A stretch of DNA of 55,577 nt, taken from positions 48,875 to 104,451 of the forward strand of contig NW_019775733.1 in assembly GCF_001039355.2 (NCBI RefSeq), in the 5' to 3' direction. Position numbers and translations under genes: made by a program. Origin of the DNA: Lingula anatina. Taxonomy: Eukaryota > Brachiopoda > Lingulata > Lingulida > Lingulidae. Numbering within the stretch: the first letter of the stretch is position 1; every line of letters begins with the position of its first letter. The notes under the pieces were generated by a model. The model did no database searches and was not told where the DNA came from. It saw only the letters and a program-made list of their open reading frames with translations. Positions 12,039 to 21,525 of this stretch are shown here, piece after piece.

Positions 12039-12518
12039 ATGGATGACAACGAGGTATTCACCGATTGCGCTCCCGAAGACCAGCCCTTGCATTTTCGAAT
12101 ACCCTATTGTAAAGAAGAAGATAGGATTCTCAGTCTTCTAAACTGGCCAGGCAAACTTCTTATCAATCCCATACCTCTAGCTATCAGCGGGTTTTACAGG
12201 GACCAAGAGGCGTCAAATACAGACGACGCGGTCCTTTGCTTTAACTGTCGGGTCAGTCTTAGAAACTGGGACCCGTTGAGAGATGCGGCGGATGTGGAAC
12301 ACGAGCGCCACAGTCCGCAATGTACCATGAATAGCGTTGCAAAGAGACTCAAGAACCCGCTAAATGTACCACTGACACCTGAAAAGCGACACGAATTAGT
12401 GCAGCTGTTTGTCCCATTTGAAAAAAACTACACACCCAGTACAGTGAAAACACTGTTGAACATAGGTTTTGATGAGGTGGACCAGGCTCCATGGCCTAAG
12501 CCTTATACTCTTTTCTGA
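12039..12518 (+). CDS. BIR-domain (IAP-like) protein carried by the Polinton
   Basis: A 159-residue protein with one baculovirus-IAP-repeat fold at residues ~28-96. Visible hallmarks are RILSLLNWP, the LAISGFY turn and the zinc ligands in CFNC...EHERHSPQC. The spacing is C-x2-C-x17-H-x6-C, one residue longer than the usual x16. There is no RING finger. The tail contains a short stretch (TVKTLLNIGFDEVD) that resembles the start of a UBA domain. BIR proteins bind caspases or IAP partners and block cell death. Carriage by a virus-like element suggests suppression of host apoptosis; that role is inference. The frame is intact with a TATA box 34 bases upstream of the ATG. Confidence 0.85.
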   Translation: MDDNEVFTDCAPEDQPLHFRIPYCKEEDRILSLLNWPGKLLINPIPLAISGFYRDQEASNTDDAVLCFNCRVSLRNWDPLRDAADVEHERHSPQCTMNSVAKRLKNPLNVPLTPEKRHELVQLFVPFEKNYTPSTVKTLLNIGFDEVDQAPWPKPYTLF

Positions 12519-12606
12519 TTGGTTAAATAAGTTACTCTGGATTTAAAAAAAAGCCGTTATTTAATAAGAGTGTCTATTTAACATCTTACATTCTTAGAGA
12601 ACTGTT

Positions 12607-12810
12607 ATGGCAAGTCCATCCGTTAAAATCCAGTGCGACGATATTAAGTGTGTAGTTGCGTGTTGTCAGGGACAGACAGATGTAGTCAACGACCAAAGAG
12701 ATGAAACGGAATGCGACAAAGAAACCGAGCAACGACCTTGCACATGTACAAGAATACGGCATTACATCAAAACCTTACTTTGTAGTGTGAAACAAAACGC
12801 AGACAACTAA
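12607..12810 (+). CDS. Small Cys-rich ORF of unknown function
   Basis: 67 codons from an ATG at 12607. The protein has nine cysteines, including CVVACC and PCTCT, and a polar acidic middle (DQRDETECDKETEQ). No signal peptide or membrane helix. It sits between the BIR gene and the integrase on the same strand, behind an AT-rich spacer with an ATTGG box, so it is plausible as an accessory gene of the element. I do not recognise the family, and chance cannot be ruled out. Confidence 0.4.
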   Translation: MASPSVKIQCDDIKCVVACCQGQTDVVNDQRDETECDKETEQRPCTCTRIRHYIKTLLCSVKQNADN

Positions 12811-12849
12811 GAAGGTCATCATGCGAAAAAGTGAACCACCAAACAGTAG

Positions 12850-13923
12850 GATAGATGGTTACTTAAAAAAAAATATATTACGATCCTTCCAATCCAGCTA
12901 GTTTTGGAAGCGCGTTGAAATTATATAAAGCGGCACGAAAAGATAAAAAAGAAAATCGGACTTAAGCAAATCGAAGAGTTTTTGACCAAGCAAGATACGT
13001 ATACGCTACACGCTAACGTCAGAAAACGATTTCGCACCAATCGCGTTGTTGTTGGTCGTACGGATCAGCAATGGCAAGCCGATTTAGCTGACCTCAGCAA
13101 ACTATCAAAGTACAATAAAGGAATGAAATTTTTGTTAACTGTGATTGATGTATTTTCAAAGTACGCGTGGGTCGTACCCATCAAATCAAAAACTGCTGAT
13201 AGCGTGCTACAAGCTTTTAGCGATATTTTAGCCGGAGGTCGAAAACCAGCGATCCTACAAACAGATGCCGGAACAGAATTTACAAATAGAAAATTCCAGG
13301 CATACCTGAAAGAACAAGGAATAACCTTTTTCACAACAAAGTCGGAACGAAAAAGCTCTGTCGTGGAACGGCTGAACAGAACTTTGAAATCTAATTTTTT
13401 AAAGTATTTCACCGCCAACAGTACGCTGACGTACATATACGCATTCGATCAACTGCTGACGGGGTACAACGCGGCTAAACACCGGAGTATAGGCATGTCG
13501 CCGGCAGAGGCCTCGAAAGAAAAAAATTCGGACGCGGTATGGAATAAACTTTACGGGGATATGAATTTTGAAAAAGCAAAGTTTAAATTCAAGGTGGGAG
13601 ACACAGTAAGGTTGAGCAAACATAGGTCTCCCTTTGCAAAAGGCTACGAGCAGGGTTGGACGCAGGAGTTGTTTACGATAAAGCAACGTTTAAACAGGTC
13701 ACCGCCGGTGTACAAGGTGGAAGATTAAGAAGGAGAAGAGATAGAGGGTGTCTTGTACGAGCCTGAAATGATTCGCGTCGTGAAGAAAGACGATGTGTAT
13801 AGAGTAGAAAAAATTATAAAATCCAGGGGCAAGGGTAAATCGAGGGAACATTTCGTTCAATGGCAGGGTTACCCGAAAAAATTTAATAGTTGGATCAAAG
13901 CATCAGACGTTAAAACGGTATAA
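12850..13923 (+). pseudogene. Polinton retroviral-type integrase with chromodomain, broken
   Basis: The main frame (about 12964-13728) carries the DDE core: Asp in WQADLADLSKL, Asp in LQTDAGTEF and Glu in SVVERLNRTLK. An N-terminal piece with the conserved YYDPSNPASFG lies in a different frame at 12875-12960, beyond an A9 homopolymer. An in-frame TAA at 13726-13728 separates the core from a C-terminal chromodomain-like segment (YRVEKIIKSRGKG, HFVQWQGYP, NSWIKASDV) that continues in the same frame to a stop at 13921-13923. So at least one frameshift and one nonsense break it. The intact enzyme would insert element DNA and the chromodomain would guide it to chromatin. Related animal genomic copies are annotated as transposon-derived F54H12.3-like. 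Confidence 0.88.
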
Positions 13924-13960
13924 ACGATATTTCGTTTTGTCCGCAACTTCAGTTGGAGCG

Positions 13961-14695
13961 ATGGCCTCATCCTTTCACGTTATCCTACCATCCAACAGCA
14001 GTTTTAAATATTTTCCGAACAACAGAGCCGAGTCATTCCAGACAAAATTGTCATCAACCTTGCATTTAGACGGCGACTACGAAGTTGCATTAGTGGAACT
14101 ACAATACCCGAAAACGTGGAAAAATGTAAAAGACAGTGCCGTGACGTATTACGATGGCTTGAAGACAAACACATTAACTATCCCTGGTGGATATTATCGA
14201 ACGGTCAATGACCTCATAACCACAATCCATGATGAACTATCAACTATTGGAAAAACAAACATCACATTAGGGTATAATATTATATCGAGACGGGTCACAG
14301 TTCATTTACGTTCCGGTGCAAGTTTTGATTTTACTGGCGATGTAGGAAAAATGTTAGGTTGGGCAACGGACACTCAGATAACTTCGGACGCGATAGCTCC
14401 TCACCCTCCCAACATGACGCTGGGTTTTAATTCGCTCTATGTATATGCAGATATCATACAAAACCAGCTGGTGGGGGATGCGTCTGCAAATTTACTGAGG
14501 ATCGTCGGCGTCGACAGTAAACATGAAGAAGTTGTTACAAAAACATTTGATTCACCTATTTACATTCCTTTGAGTCAACATCACATTGATACCATTCGAA
14601 TAGATATAAGTCGCGACACGGGTGAACTTGTGCATTTCGATAGTGGGAAGACGATCGCAACATTACATTTTCGACGAAAAAGCTTATTGTTATAA
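13961..14695 (+). CDS. Polinton penton-like (minor capsid) protein
   Basis: A 244-residue intact frame from the ATG at 13961 (MASSFHVILPSNSS). The N-terminal region has the conserved pattern of this family: FPNNRAESFQTKLSS, then ALVELQYPKTW. It is beta-rich with no membrane helix, as expected of a single-jelly-roll vertex protein. It starts 37 bases after the integrase stop, and its TAA overlaps the next ATG as TAATG. Assignment as penton rests on family pattern and gene order; a structure prediction would settle it. Confidence 0.7.
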   Translation: MASSFHVILPSNSSFKYFPNNRAESFQTKLSSTLHLDGDYEVALVELQYPKTWKNVKDSAVTYYDGLKTNTLTIPGGYYRTVNDLITTIHDELSTIGKTNITLGYNIISRRVTVHLRSGASFDFTGDVGKMLGWATDTQITSDAIAPHPPNMTLGFNSLYVYADIIQNQLVGDASANLLRIVGVDSKHEEVVTKTFDSPIYIPLSQHHIDTIRIDISRDTGELVHFDSGKTIATLHFRRKSLLL

Positions 14696-15030
14696 TGGAT
14701 CCTGTTTATCAAGCATTAGTGAGAAGATACGATGCACAAGCAGGCGGGGGGTCTATACACAAGTTTCACGGTGCAAGGACACAACGCGGTTATGGGAGAC
14801 TACTTCAACCTCGACGTGCTGAAATTCTGGATTTAAAAAGACCAACCAGTCATACCACAACAAAAAGGCGTGCACCAAAACCCGATTTATATGTGAAAGG
14901 TGACGTCGTAAGAAAAACTTTAAACTCCATGACTATAAATAAGAACAGTGCACCTAAAAAAGTCAGAAGAACTAAAGTAACGAAGACTAAACGGTCACAT
15001 CCAGCCAAGACGCGAGATACAAATTTTTAG
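14695..15030 (+). CDS. Small basic protein, pX-like candidate
   Basis: 111 residues starting at the A of TAATG, one base overlapping the penton stop. The protein starts MDPVYQALVRRYD, then a Gly-rich stretch (AQAGGGS). The C-terminal half is rich in Lys and Arg (KKVRRTKVTKTKR). A small basic protein between penton and capsid genes is reminiscent of adenovirus core/pX-type proteins that bind DNA in the virion; that comparison is by size, charge and position only. Confidence 0.55.
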   Translation: MDPVYQALVRRYDAQAGGGSIHKFHGARTQRGYGRLLQPRRAEILDLKRPTSHTTTKRRAPKPDLYVKGDVVRKTLNSMTINKNSAPKKVRRTKVTKTKRSHPAKTRDTNF

Positions 15031-15032
15031 TC

Positions 15033-15675
15033 ATGAACAACCCAATCGTTAAAACAGAACTTGATCTATTTTCTAATATAAGAGAAACTTATCAAACGGA
15101 TATTATATCTACCGCCGATGAAGAGGTCCGCCCGACGTCTGCTGTTTCAGACGCAAGCAACGTTGTCGAATTCATCATAAAAGGCACACCTGACGAATAC
15201 ATAGACCCCACTCATATTAACCTGTTCGTAGAAGGCAAAGTCGTCAAGGCAGATGGAAGTGATCTTGATCCTGGTCAAAACACATGCGTCGTGAACAACA
15301 CGCTTCACTCGTTATTTTCATCGGTGGACGTGGAGCTGAACGATTATTTGATAACCCCGAGTCAAAACACCTACCCTTATCGAGCGTATTTAGAAAACCT
15401 ATTGTATCATGGGAGTAATGCTAAAAACACGTGGATGACGAGTGAGATGTGGTACCAAGACACAGCAGGTCAAATGAATGATACAGATGTTGATGGTGAT
15501 CCGGGAAATGATGGGTTGACAGCATGCTACGCTTGGTTTCAACGAAGCAGAAATGTGGAGATGTATGGAGGGTTAAAAATAGATTTGGCAAACCAGGACA
15601 AGTTGCTGCTTAATAACGTAGACGTGCGAATTAAGCTGAGGAGAACACCGCATGCGTTTTGTTTGATGTCAGAAA
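15033..15675 (+). CDS. Polinton major capsid protein, N-terminal part
   Basis: The ATG lies two bases after the previous stop. About 214 residues are readable, with conserved family blocks (NNPIVKTELDLF, SNVVEFIIKGTPDEYID, LHSLFSSVDVELND, YPYRAYLENLLYHG). This is the double-jelly-roll major capsid family found in Polintons (nematode copies are annotated F54H12.2-like). The frame runs into the N at 15676, and the sequence after it belongs to an unrelated repeat, so the rest is missing from the assembly, not shown to be lost from the genome. Confidence 0.85.
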
Positions 15676-15676
15676 C
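15676..15676. other. Single N: contig join cutting the capsid gene
   Basis: The capsid frame is interrupted exactly here, and the next bases begin inside repeat R1, which is found again at 31330. Real adjacency of the two sides is doubtful. Confidence 0.75.
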
Positions 15677-16767
15677 NTCAAACTAAAGCTGCCAGAAGAC
15701 AAAAAATTGCTCTGTACAGAAGATAGTTATATTTTTTTTTACAACGTTATACTAGTAGGAGATAAATCAAAGACCAAAACCAGTGATGACTGAATTTTCA
15801 AAGTGAGTAAAACGTTTCACTGCTAGACGTTTTGTATATGTGACAGTAACGTATGTTAATTCCTTTTTGGGGTTAGACGATGAATTAATTTTTGGTTCCA
15901 GGAGAGTGAATCTTTGATACAAACTTCTTCATGTGGGCGTAAAATAATCAAACATAATTTGCAATCTGAGCACTAAATATTTTTAAGAGCATGCCAGTGA
16001 CATCAATTGCACCTCTATATTGGGTTTTGGTGTTAAGCATGTAATATCGAGACAGTCGTGGGTTTTCGTTCCATATATCGGTACACTTTTAAAAAAGTTG
16101 AATACAACTTCAAATTCATTAAATGTTATATTTTGAGACTTGTGGCTTTTCAGCTTGTGAAATGCACCTCCACAATGAATATTGGGTTTAGGTGCTATAT
16201 GTGCCTCTAATGTGCCCTTATAATTGGTTGTATTAAAAAAGGGGAATCCCCTTGACCTATATTTCAGCCCCAGTTGGCAATACGTAAACATTGCGGAATG
16301 TCAGTGAGAAAAATAATTATTTTAAAGCCGGTCGTAATAAATGTACTGAAAATTTCTCAAACACATTATATATAAATATTTTCTATATGAAAAGTACACA
16401 TATACCAAATGTCACAGCAAAACCAAGCAATGCAAGCGGATTTGAGGAGCTTTCCCAACTAATAGTAGCCTATGCCTAGTATGCCGCATGTGATTGAGTA
16501 GCAGAGGCCGGCGTAATGTATTATTATATATTTAACTACAGTATATGTTGCTGTTTTTTTTTCGGGAATTCGCATAATTTTTAATGTTTGTATGTGAAAC
16601 ATTTCCAAATATACCACTCACCTGGCCAATTTACTTCGAATCCCAACGTAATTGAAATAACCGAACATTCTCCCAGTGGGAATGACGTCACATGGGTGTT
16701 GTTTTAAAGCTAGGGATATGAAAATTGAATCCATGCTTAATAAAACCTAGATAAACTGACGATGCAG
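15677..16767. repeat. Dispersed repeat R1, copy A
   Basis: Nearly identical to 31330-32283 over its whole length; the shared ORF of 102 codons on the minus strand (15983-16291 and 31634-31942) is unchanged but has no recognisable domain. Copy A contains about 138 extra bases (16397-16534) flanked by TA that copy B lacks. The match to copy B ends at the gatgcag string at 16761-16767, where sequence of repeat family B begins. Confidence 0.85.
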
Positions 16768-16949
16768 GCATTTTACACAATAAGGAAAAAATGAAATACC
16801 ATTTGTTTCTATAAGTAGTATTATTCAACACTGTGTCATGTTCGTCATTGGATTTTAAGGTGAAAGACAAACTGCTTACTGGTATATATGCAGAGATTAT
16901 AATTATATTTGCTAGATGCTCCATAATTTGAAATGTAAAGTTCACTTTA
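16767..16949. repeat. Partial copy of dispersed repeat family B
   Basis: About 183 bases nearly identical to 17782-17968 and similar to 25785-25955. It is joined directly to R1 at its left end and stops abruptly at its right end, so it is a fragment. Confidence 0.8.
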
Positions 16950-17539
16950 CGTTCAGTACAACGTGATACGTCAAAAGATGCGCACGCGCATCGGTCATTT
17001 GACGTTTTGCCGTCGAGTGAACATCGAAAGTGAGCTCCCGGCGACGTCTTCCTGCGTCTTCGTCCAGTAACGTTTGCACAACTGTGTGCGATGCATTGTT
17101 TATTGGGGCATTTGCGTAACGTAACGCCGACTTTGTTTCAATGAATTTGTATAAAATAATGTATATACATATAAATATGGATGTTACAAACTAATAATAA
17201 AACACATGAAAAAATGTGCAACTTATCATCAACAAACAGACGAGTAGAGTTGTAAAATGTCACCGTGGCATAGGTATCACATACATTTTCTAAAAAAAGT
17301 AAGAATATTGCAGCCAGTATATCCTCACAATGTATCTCTTTCTTGAGTGGTGCGTCGGAGGAGTCATGCAAACGTGGAAGAGTCCATTTCATTACATGCA
17401 AACGGTCGGAAAAGGGGAATCCCCTTTGGAAATTCCAACTATTTTTATTTTGAGATGCGCATGCGCACTTAGCTGGGAATTTTCTGGTCGGAAGCGTCAT
17501 CCATAGAAGTAGAGAAAATGGAATCTCGCAGGCCGCACA
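16950..17539. other. No gene seen
   Basis: Contains a more GC-rich patch at about 16975-17125 with several CG dinucleotides, then AT-rich sequence. No exon or RNA gene was recognised. Confidence 0.35.
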
Positions 17540-18270
17540 ATGGGTTAATTCTCACCAATCAACAGAAGACGGGAACTACAAACAGCTTGATATTTTATAT
17601 ATTGAATTTTTTATTAAATAGTTAATTTTTTTCCTATATGATAAATATGATTATTTGATTTATCTGCTTACTGTTTCTTCTGCTCACTATGACAGACTTT
17701 GTGATGTACCTCATCATTCACTGAGCTGTGAGATTTTGTCTTTGTAATAGTAAATTAATCTAAAACCAGGTCTTAAAAAGAGGCATTTTACACAATAAGG
17801 AAAAAATGAAATACCATTTGTTTCTATAAGTAGTATTATTCAACACTATGTCATGTTCGTCATTGGATTTTAAGGTGAAAGACAAACTGCTTACTGGTAG
17901 GCCTATATATGCAGAGATTATAATTATATTTGCTAGATGCTCCATAATTTGAAATGTAAAGTTCACTTGTTCATTCCTTACAAAATTCATAACAAATGTG
18001 ATGTTGAGGTCTGATGATACACTTAAGTCGTTCTCCTACTCCAGCAAAATTCAAGTTCTACCAGTATTATTTTCTGCAAGTTTTCAAGATTAAATATTTC
18101 AGTCAGTGTTAAAGCTGGCATCAAATTTGTATTAGAAAGCACCTTACGTCTCTAGTGATATCGTAAACATAGAGTGATAGTGTAAGTGTAAGCGAGATAG
18201 ATGCAATAAAGTTTGACATAAAATACTGTAATTTTTTTCCTACATGAGCCTTTATATACAGTTCTCTTGG
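17540..18270. repeat. Dispersed repeat family B, copy 1
   Basis: About 730 bases collinear with 25520-26260 and 27016-27756, each followed directly by a C-rich minisatellite, so the minisatellite is part of the repeat unit. Shared landmarks are cagcttgatatttt, ggcattttacacaataagg and gcaccttacgtctctagtga. No protein-coding capacity is evident. A 6-base GGCCTA insertion distinguishes it from the fragment at 16767. Confidence 0.8.
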
Positions 18271-18420
18271 CACCCGACCCGGTAACCCCCCCCCCCCCCG
18301 GCACACCCCACCCCTTTGTATACACCCCCTGGTATACCTCCAACCCCTAGTACACCCACCCACCCCCCTGCTACACCCACGCCCCTGGTATACCCCCAAC
18401 CCCTGGTATACCCCCCCCCA
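18271..18420. repeat. C-rich minisatellite (CCCCTGGTATACC type), block 1
   Basis: Degenerate tandem units of about 16-18 bases built on cccctggtatacccc, each with the palindrome GTATAC. Four other blocks occur at 26261, 27757, 45592 and 46641. The Gly/Trp/Tyr-rich open frames on the minus strand are a product of the repeat and not genes. Confidence 0.9.
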
Positions 18421-18879
18421 TAGTAGAAGTGGGCAACTTTGGCTTACTCGATTTTCGGATTTCGGAGTATCTTAGAGTCAATTATGCAAAGTATTTAACA
18501 GTGTTAACAAAGAGAATTTAGTCTACCTCTCCAATTTTATAACAAAATCATTCAAGAAAAGAAATGATTGCTCTCCTTGGTAACTCCTAGCATATTCCTT
18601 GAAAATGTCAGTATATGGTCCCACAGTTGTGGAAAGTGACTCGGCAGAGGGGCTGAACATGGCGCATGGTCAAGGGTCACAATACTTATATCAGTTCAAC
18701 TATGTTATTTAATTATGTGTAGTTCTCCCTTCCTCGAAAATTCATATTGTGTAACTTATGATTGTAGCCATATGCTTCACAGTTTATGTCTATGGTAAAT
18801 CTATATTTACACTAAGTTAAATATCACTGCCTAGCTTGAATATTTTACTTAATTAGTAACTAAAGTTGCACATCTGTTC

Positions 18880-18926
<47 letters not shown>

Positions 18927-19290
18927 ATATATATGCTTGTCCACTCGCAAACTGGCAATCCAATTACCAATTAGAGAATGGTAATGCACTAATTGTATTG
19001 TTTTTATTATATTACATTGTACAAGGTCATGACTATTTATGTACCAGTACAGAAATAAATTGGAATTGAATACCATAGTGAGTCAACAATGGAGACCCCA
19101 TTTTTTGTTTTATAGTGCAACTGCAACTAACAATAGAATATCCCAACAATGAAGACCGCATTTCTTTTGTTGTGTAATGGCACACACCTTGAAAACGGGT
19201 AGTGTGGTCCGATTTTTCGGTGAATTCAGGATCATTCGGTGCCGAGTCATGTAGTTGGGTATGCCTGATGTAGCTCCTTTACAGCTAATA
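18421..19290. other. No gene; (TA)n microsatellite at about 18882-18935
   Basis: AT-rich sequence with a long TA run that continues into a TATG-type tail. No exon, RNA gene or element end was recognised. Confidence 0.5.
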
Positions 19291-19380
19291 CCCCCTTTAC
19301 ACCGGTCGGCGTCCTTTGTAAACTCTCAAATGGGGCCGTACTGCTGGACGCAGAAAGGACGTCGTCCAGTGTAAAGGGGG
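19291..19380. mobile_element. Short palindromic MITE-like element, 90 bp
   Basis: Inverted termini CCCCCTTTACAC at the left and GTGTAAAGGGGG at the right, with pairing continuing inward over about 30 bases (GTCCTTT against AAAGGAC). No target duplication is clear. It lies immediately next to the CARD gene duplication unit. Confidence 0.65.
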
Positions 19381-19500
19381 CTTAAGCTGTATGCCCTGTG
19401 AGGCACATTTTTATAAAAGTGTTAACTTTCGATTTGCGTATTGCATATTAAAAACCATAGATAATGTTGACAGCCGCATAACAAGTAACTGCCGTCTCCC

Positions 19501-19869
19501 TCACATCTCCGTACACTCCACAGACAGTCCAGGACTGGCGATTCCAAACTCTGTCACCACAGCTAGGTACGGTGATACTTGGTGAAGGACTCGCAGAAAA
19601 TCTTCAAACGCGACGTGGCGCAGTCCCTCTGGTTGAGTGTCCAAGTAGGACAAGACGGACAACAGTATAACAGCCATTTTATATTTAGGATTAGTGATGA
19701 AGATAATGTTATAACGCTGTTCTTCCGTCAAGATATAATAGTCACGAAGCAGATTAGCAAATGTCTGGATCTTGTTCAAGTCAGTGATACTGGTTATCAG
19801 AGTGATGAACATGAGAAGGATCCGCCGTCGTTCTGTGGAGTTGATGTCTACTACCACTGGTATAGCCAT
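19501..19869 (-). CDS. CARD-only protein, copy 1
   Basis: 122 codons from the ATG at 19869 in one exon. Residues ~30-103 fit a caspase-recruitment (death-fold) domain: a LTEEQRYNIIF helix pair, then MAVILLSVLSYLDTQ, FEDFLRVLHQVSPYLA. No other domain follows; the short tail ends ECTEM. A splice acceptor (gatcacag) lies about 20 bases before the ATG, as in the other copies. CARD proteins pair with other CARDs in apoptosis and innate-immune signalling; a CARD-only protein would most likely act as a regulator or decoy (inference). The upstream leader exons seen in the other two copies are not found here. Confidence 0.65.
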   Translation of the reverse strand: MAIPVVVDINSTERRRILLMFITLITSITDLNKIQTFANLLRDYYILTEEQRYNIIFITNPKYKMAVILLSVLSYLDTQPEGLRHVAFEDFLRVLHQVSPYLAVVTEFGIASPGLSVECTEM

Positions 19870-20064
19870 TATCACCGTACGGATGGATATACTGTGATCG
19901 GATATTTACTACTACTAATAATAATAAAAGAATTGAAAAAAGGAAATAGAATAACAGATCTTAATGAAACTTTAAAAAAGAGACTATCTCGTATTTTTAC
20001 ATCATGTTTAATTGCCTGTCACTTAAATTTGCGAGCTTCACATCCCCAGAAATGCACTGCATGA

Positions 20065-21376
20065 CGTCACGCCTAGCCCACTGAGCATGCGTGCATTTTT
20101 AATGAGTTGCTATATTGCCATAGGAAAATGAATGGGTTCGCGATTCGTGGGTAATTCGTGAGAATTGACAAACTAACGGCCTGATGCCGATAGACAGCAA
20201 CGCTGTGCTATGCTTCAAGCAACTCCTGACCAAATATCGCTAGGGTTTTTTAAAAAAATTCTGTTGTACACATGTACTAAGAAGTTTGCCGTGTATTGCC
20301 TAGCCTACCCTCAGCAAAACGCAAATATTTTCAGTAATAGTGATTTTAGACGGTAGATTCAATCAGAAACAAAGGCAAATTAATTCGTTGCCGATAGCAC
20401 CAGCAGATAGCAGCACCATACAGTCTGATTAAAAACTTTCATGACAATTGAAGATTTTTTACCACTGTACAATGGAGTCCAAAAAGAGCACTTGGCACAA
20501 ATGTAAAACTGCCCAGTGCAAGGCCAAGAATTCAATCAGTATTTTCAATCATATTATCAGATTCTACATAAATTGACTGACCATATCACTACTCAGTATT
20601 TAACTAATCTCTTAATCCAAAGTTCCTATCATCGTTTAATAATTATGCAAAATTCTTCTTTCAGATTGCTATTTATTTAAAATTTTAATGCCGCAACTGT
20701 TCCAAAATCATCTTGTAGTAAAGGAAAAATGCAAATAAGAAGTGGAAGACCAATTTTACCCACAGTATTCAATTATTTGAATATGAAAAGAATAAGATCA
20801 CGATTTAACAAAGTAAAATAATCTTTCATGAACTCTTCCATGAATAACATATTAAACAAAAATAAAAGTTATAAATCAGTGGTAATGGCTTATTCTGGAA
20901 TATATGACCTCTGCACATCATCAGTACCTGATTTGGTACAGTATAGTTACTACTTGGATACAGAGTTAGATTTAATAATGTAATAATAAGAACAATATAT
21001 ATTATAATAATAAACTTCTCTGCACATATCAGACGCTTGTTACCATGAACTAACACTACTTGACAATGGGCTGAGCACTTATCACAGAGTCTGTGTGCGA
21101 TGCCATTCTTGTGCTGTGATTGGTTAGTTGAGTCACGTGAAGCCCTACTGTTGCGCCCTCGCGTATCGCGTGAATGCTGCACATTTCTGGCCATGTTAGC
21201 GTGAACCCCAGGGAATTTGGTCGATCCTGATGGATCGATCTAAATCTGTGGAAACCCAGTCTTTGTTTCATTAATTTTTCATCCGTCGTTGCGACTCTCT
21301 GGGCAGAACAGGCACTGTAGAGTAGTTCCTAGAGGCAACGTCCAAGTCCAGAATTTTTTTGTCCCATGTAACTCCT
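20065..21376. other. No gene seen
   Basis: AT-rich sequence between the first and second CARD segments. A more GC-balanced patch at 21060-21260 contains ATTGG and TCACGTGA strings and could be a promoter, but no transcript can be assigned. Confidence 0.35.
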
Positions 21377-21525
21377 ACACAGCTAAGCTGTATGCCCTGC
21401 AAACCTGATATATATGGTTTTCATCTGGCATATTTCATAAAAATATTAACTTTCGATTCGCTTATTGTATATTAAATACCATGGATCGATGTTGACAGTC
21501 GTAGGGCAAGTAAGCGCCGTCTCTC

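Larger units (their letters stand above)
7467..15675. mobile_element. Maverick/Polinton (adintovirus-like) element, right part lost at contig join
   Basis: A contiguous set of genes typical of these large virus-like DNA elements: protein-primed DNA polymerase B, integrase with chromodomain, a penton-like protein, a small basic protein and a double-jelly-roll-type major capsid protein, plus an IAP-like accessory gene. GC content is visibly higher than the AT-rich host sequence either side. The packaging ATPase and maturation protease expected in the family are not seen and presumably lie beyond the N at 15676. The exact left end is undefined; I place it at or near the 41-bp repeat. It is an endogenous, partly decayed copy: the polymerase 5' part and the integrase have frame breaks, while the polymerase body, BIR gene and virion-type genes are open. 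Confidence 0.85.

Noticed and set aside
15983-16291. 102-codon minus-strand ORF duplicated at 31634-31942
   Set aside because: Both copies lie inside repeat R1 and differ by too little to judge coding constraint; no domain or splice context.
18121-18399. Gly/Trp/Tyr-rich minus-strand ORFs, also at 26152-26435, 27648-27931 and 45504-45769, and Pro-rich plus-strand ORFs
   Set aside because: They are translations of the GTATAC minisatellite in different frames; length and composition follow the repeat unit, and no start context or domain is present.
18849-19076. Tyr/Ile-repeat ORFs over TA runs, also at 24864 and 36753
   Set aside because: Artefacts of (TA)n microsatellites.
19291-19380. Bacterial-style hairpin terminator
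   Set aside because: The GC-rich inverted repeat fits a palindromic MITE in a eukaryotic genome, with no T tract or upstream gene on the right strand.
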